A DNA stretch of 5,572 nt, taken from the NCBI GenBank assembly GCA_946614075.1, contig CAMOGO010000099.1:1-5572 (forward strand). The letters run 5' to 3'. A program made the translations under genes and the position numbers. Origin of the DNA: an uncultured Lachnospiraceae bacterium. Lineage in GTDB: Bacteria; Bacillota_A; Clostridia; Lachnospirales; Lachnospiraceae. Position 1 is the stretch's first letter. Each line of letters opens with the position of its first letter. Positions 5,249 through 5,572 of the stretch are shown here, one piece after another. The notes beneath the pieces are model-generated. The model saw nothing but the letters and a program-made list of their open reading frames with translations, was not told the origin of the DNA and searched no databases.

Positions 5249-5297
5249 TTTCTCCGCGGAATATTCTGTCAGGAGAAAGTTAATATATCAGGAGAAA
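5249..5297 (+). promoter_or_regulatory. Possible anti-Shine-Dalgarno pairing region upstream of the last gene
   Basis: TTTCTCC (5249-5255) is the exact reverse complement of GGAGAAA, which occurs twice downstream: at 5272-5278 and at 5291-5297. The second copy is the ribosome binding site of the gene starting at 5300. The two copies sit in a direct repeat, TCAGGAGAAA (5269-5278 and 5288-5297 region). In an RNA spanning this region, the two copies could compete for the same pairing partner. This is a sequence-level possibility only. Confidence 0.3.
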
Positions 5298-5299
5298 TA

Positions 5300-5572
5300 A
5301 TGAGTCGGAATAAAAAGGATAACGGATCCTCGAAAAGCGGGTTTAACATCTTCAAAGTGGTCTTTTTTGCCCTTCTGGCCGTGCTGCTCTGCGTGGCCGG
5401 CATCATGATACGTGATTATCTCATTCGCAAGAGAGCGGAGGACCGTTTCCGCGATCTGCAGAATCAGGCAACCGTCGAGGCGGCTACAAAGGGGTCAGAC
5501 CCTTCGGAAACGGGAAAGTCCGGAACCCAGCCGGTAAAGGGCGGGATGGAAGGCCTGATCGCAGACGGAACA
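5300..5572 (+). CDS. N-terminus of a membrane-anchored protein, possibly a class B sortase (partial)
   Basis: The frame is open from ATG 5300 to the window edge (91 codons), with GGAG at 5291-5294 and a 5-nt spacer. A basic cytoplasmic start (MSRNKKDNGSSKSG) is followed by one membrane helix at about 17-37, then IRDYLIRKRAEDRFRDLQNQA. A low-complexity Gly/Thr/Ser/Pro linker (about 61-88) comes next. This N-in single-pass layout, with a charged Tyr/Leu-containing helix just outside the membrane and then a linker, is what precedes the catalytic barrel in class B sortases. Sortases cleave the sorting motif of exported proteins and link them to the wall. The catalytic His, Cys and Arg lie beyond the window, so the call rests on topology and on the neighbouring sorting-signal-like protein. 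Any other extracytoplasmic single-pass protein remains possible. Confidence 0.5.
   Translation, partial: MSRNKKDNGSSKSGFNIFKVVFFALLAVLLCVAGIMIRDYLIRKRAEDRFRDLQNQATVEAATKGSDPSETGKSGTQPVKGGMEGLIADGT

Noticed and set aside
1..5572. Search for CRISPR arrays, tRNA/rRNA genes, insertion sequences and attachment sites.
   Set aside because: No regularly spaced direct repeats, cloverleaf-like segments, transposase-like frames or terminal inverted repeats were seen on either strand.

Overview
The window looks like chromosomal DNA of a Gram-positive clostridial bacterium, most likely a Lachnospiraceae-type Firmicute. This rests on protein style and locus content: a two-protein tyrosine-kinase capsule module, an LCP ligase with an NRNT motif, a surface protein with a (S)xKTG-like tail, purine-rich Shine-Dalgarno sites and moderate GC. 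It is judged by eye, not by a search. All genes lie on the + strand.

Left part (1-1650): the last 42 codons of pyruvate kinase (pyk), then a 54-residue small protein, then a 442-residue membrane protein. The latter has TPR repeats on both sides of a single transmembrane helix. The three are close together (24 nt and 2 nt gaps) with no terminator visible between them, so they are probably co-transcribed.

Middle part (1651-4504): an AT-rich intergenic region of about 270 nt carries candidate promoters and leads into a three-gene exopolysaccharide regulation/attachment operon. Its members are a Wzz/CpsC-type membrane adaptor, a CpsD-type bacterial tyrosine autokinase with a YYG-repeat tyrosine cluster, and a LytR-CpsA-Psr (LCP) glycopolymer transferase. 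Stop and start codons overlap at both junctions (TAGTG, and ATGAATAA), implying translational coupling. The adaptor and kinase would control polymer length and export, and the LCP enzyme would attach the polymer to the wall.

Right part (4505-5572): a 198-residue secreted protein follows a very strong ribosome binding site. It has an N-terminal signal peptide and a C-terminal KTG-hydrophobic-basic tail resembling a degenerate sortase sorting signal. Its codon choice is shifted towards GCT and other T-ending codons, suggesting high expression. A terminator-like hairpin follows, and then the start of a membrane-anchored protein cut off by the window edge. Its N-terminus resembles a class B sortase. 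The most interesting hypothesis is that the last two genes are a dedicated substrate/sortase pair with a non-standard sorting motif, placed beside a polysaccharide export and attachment module.
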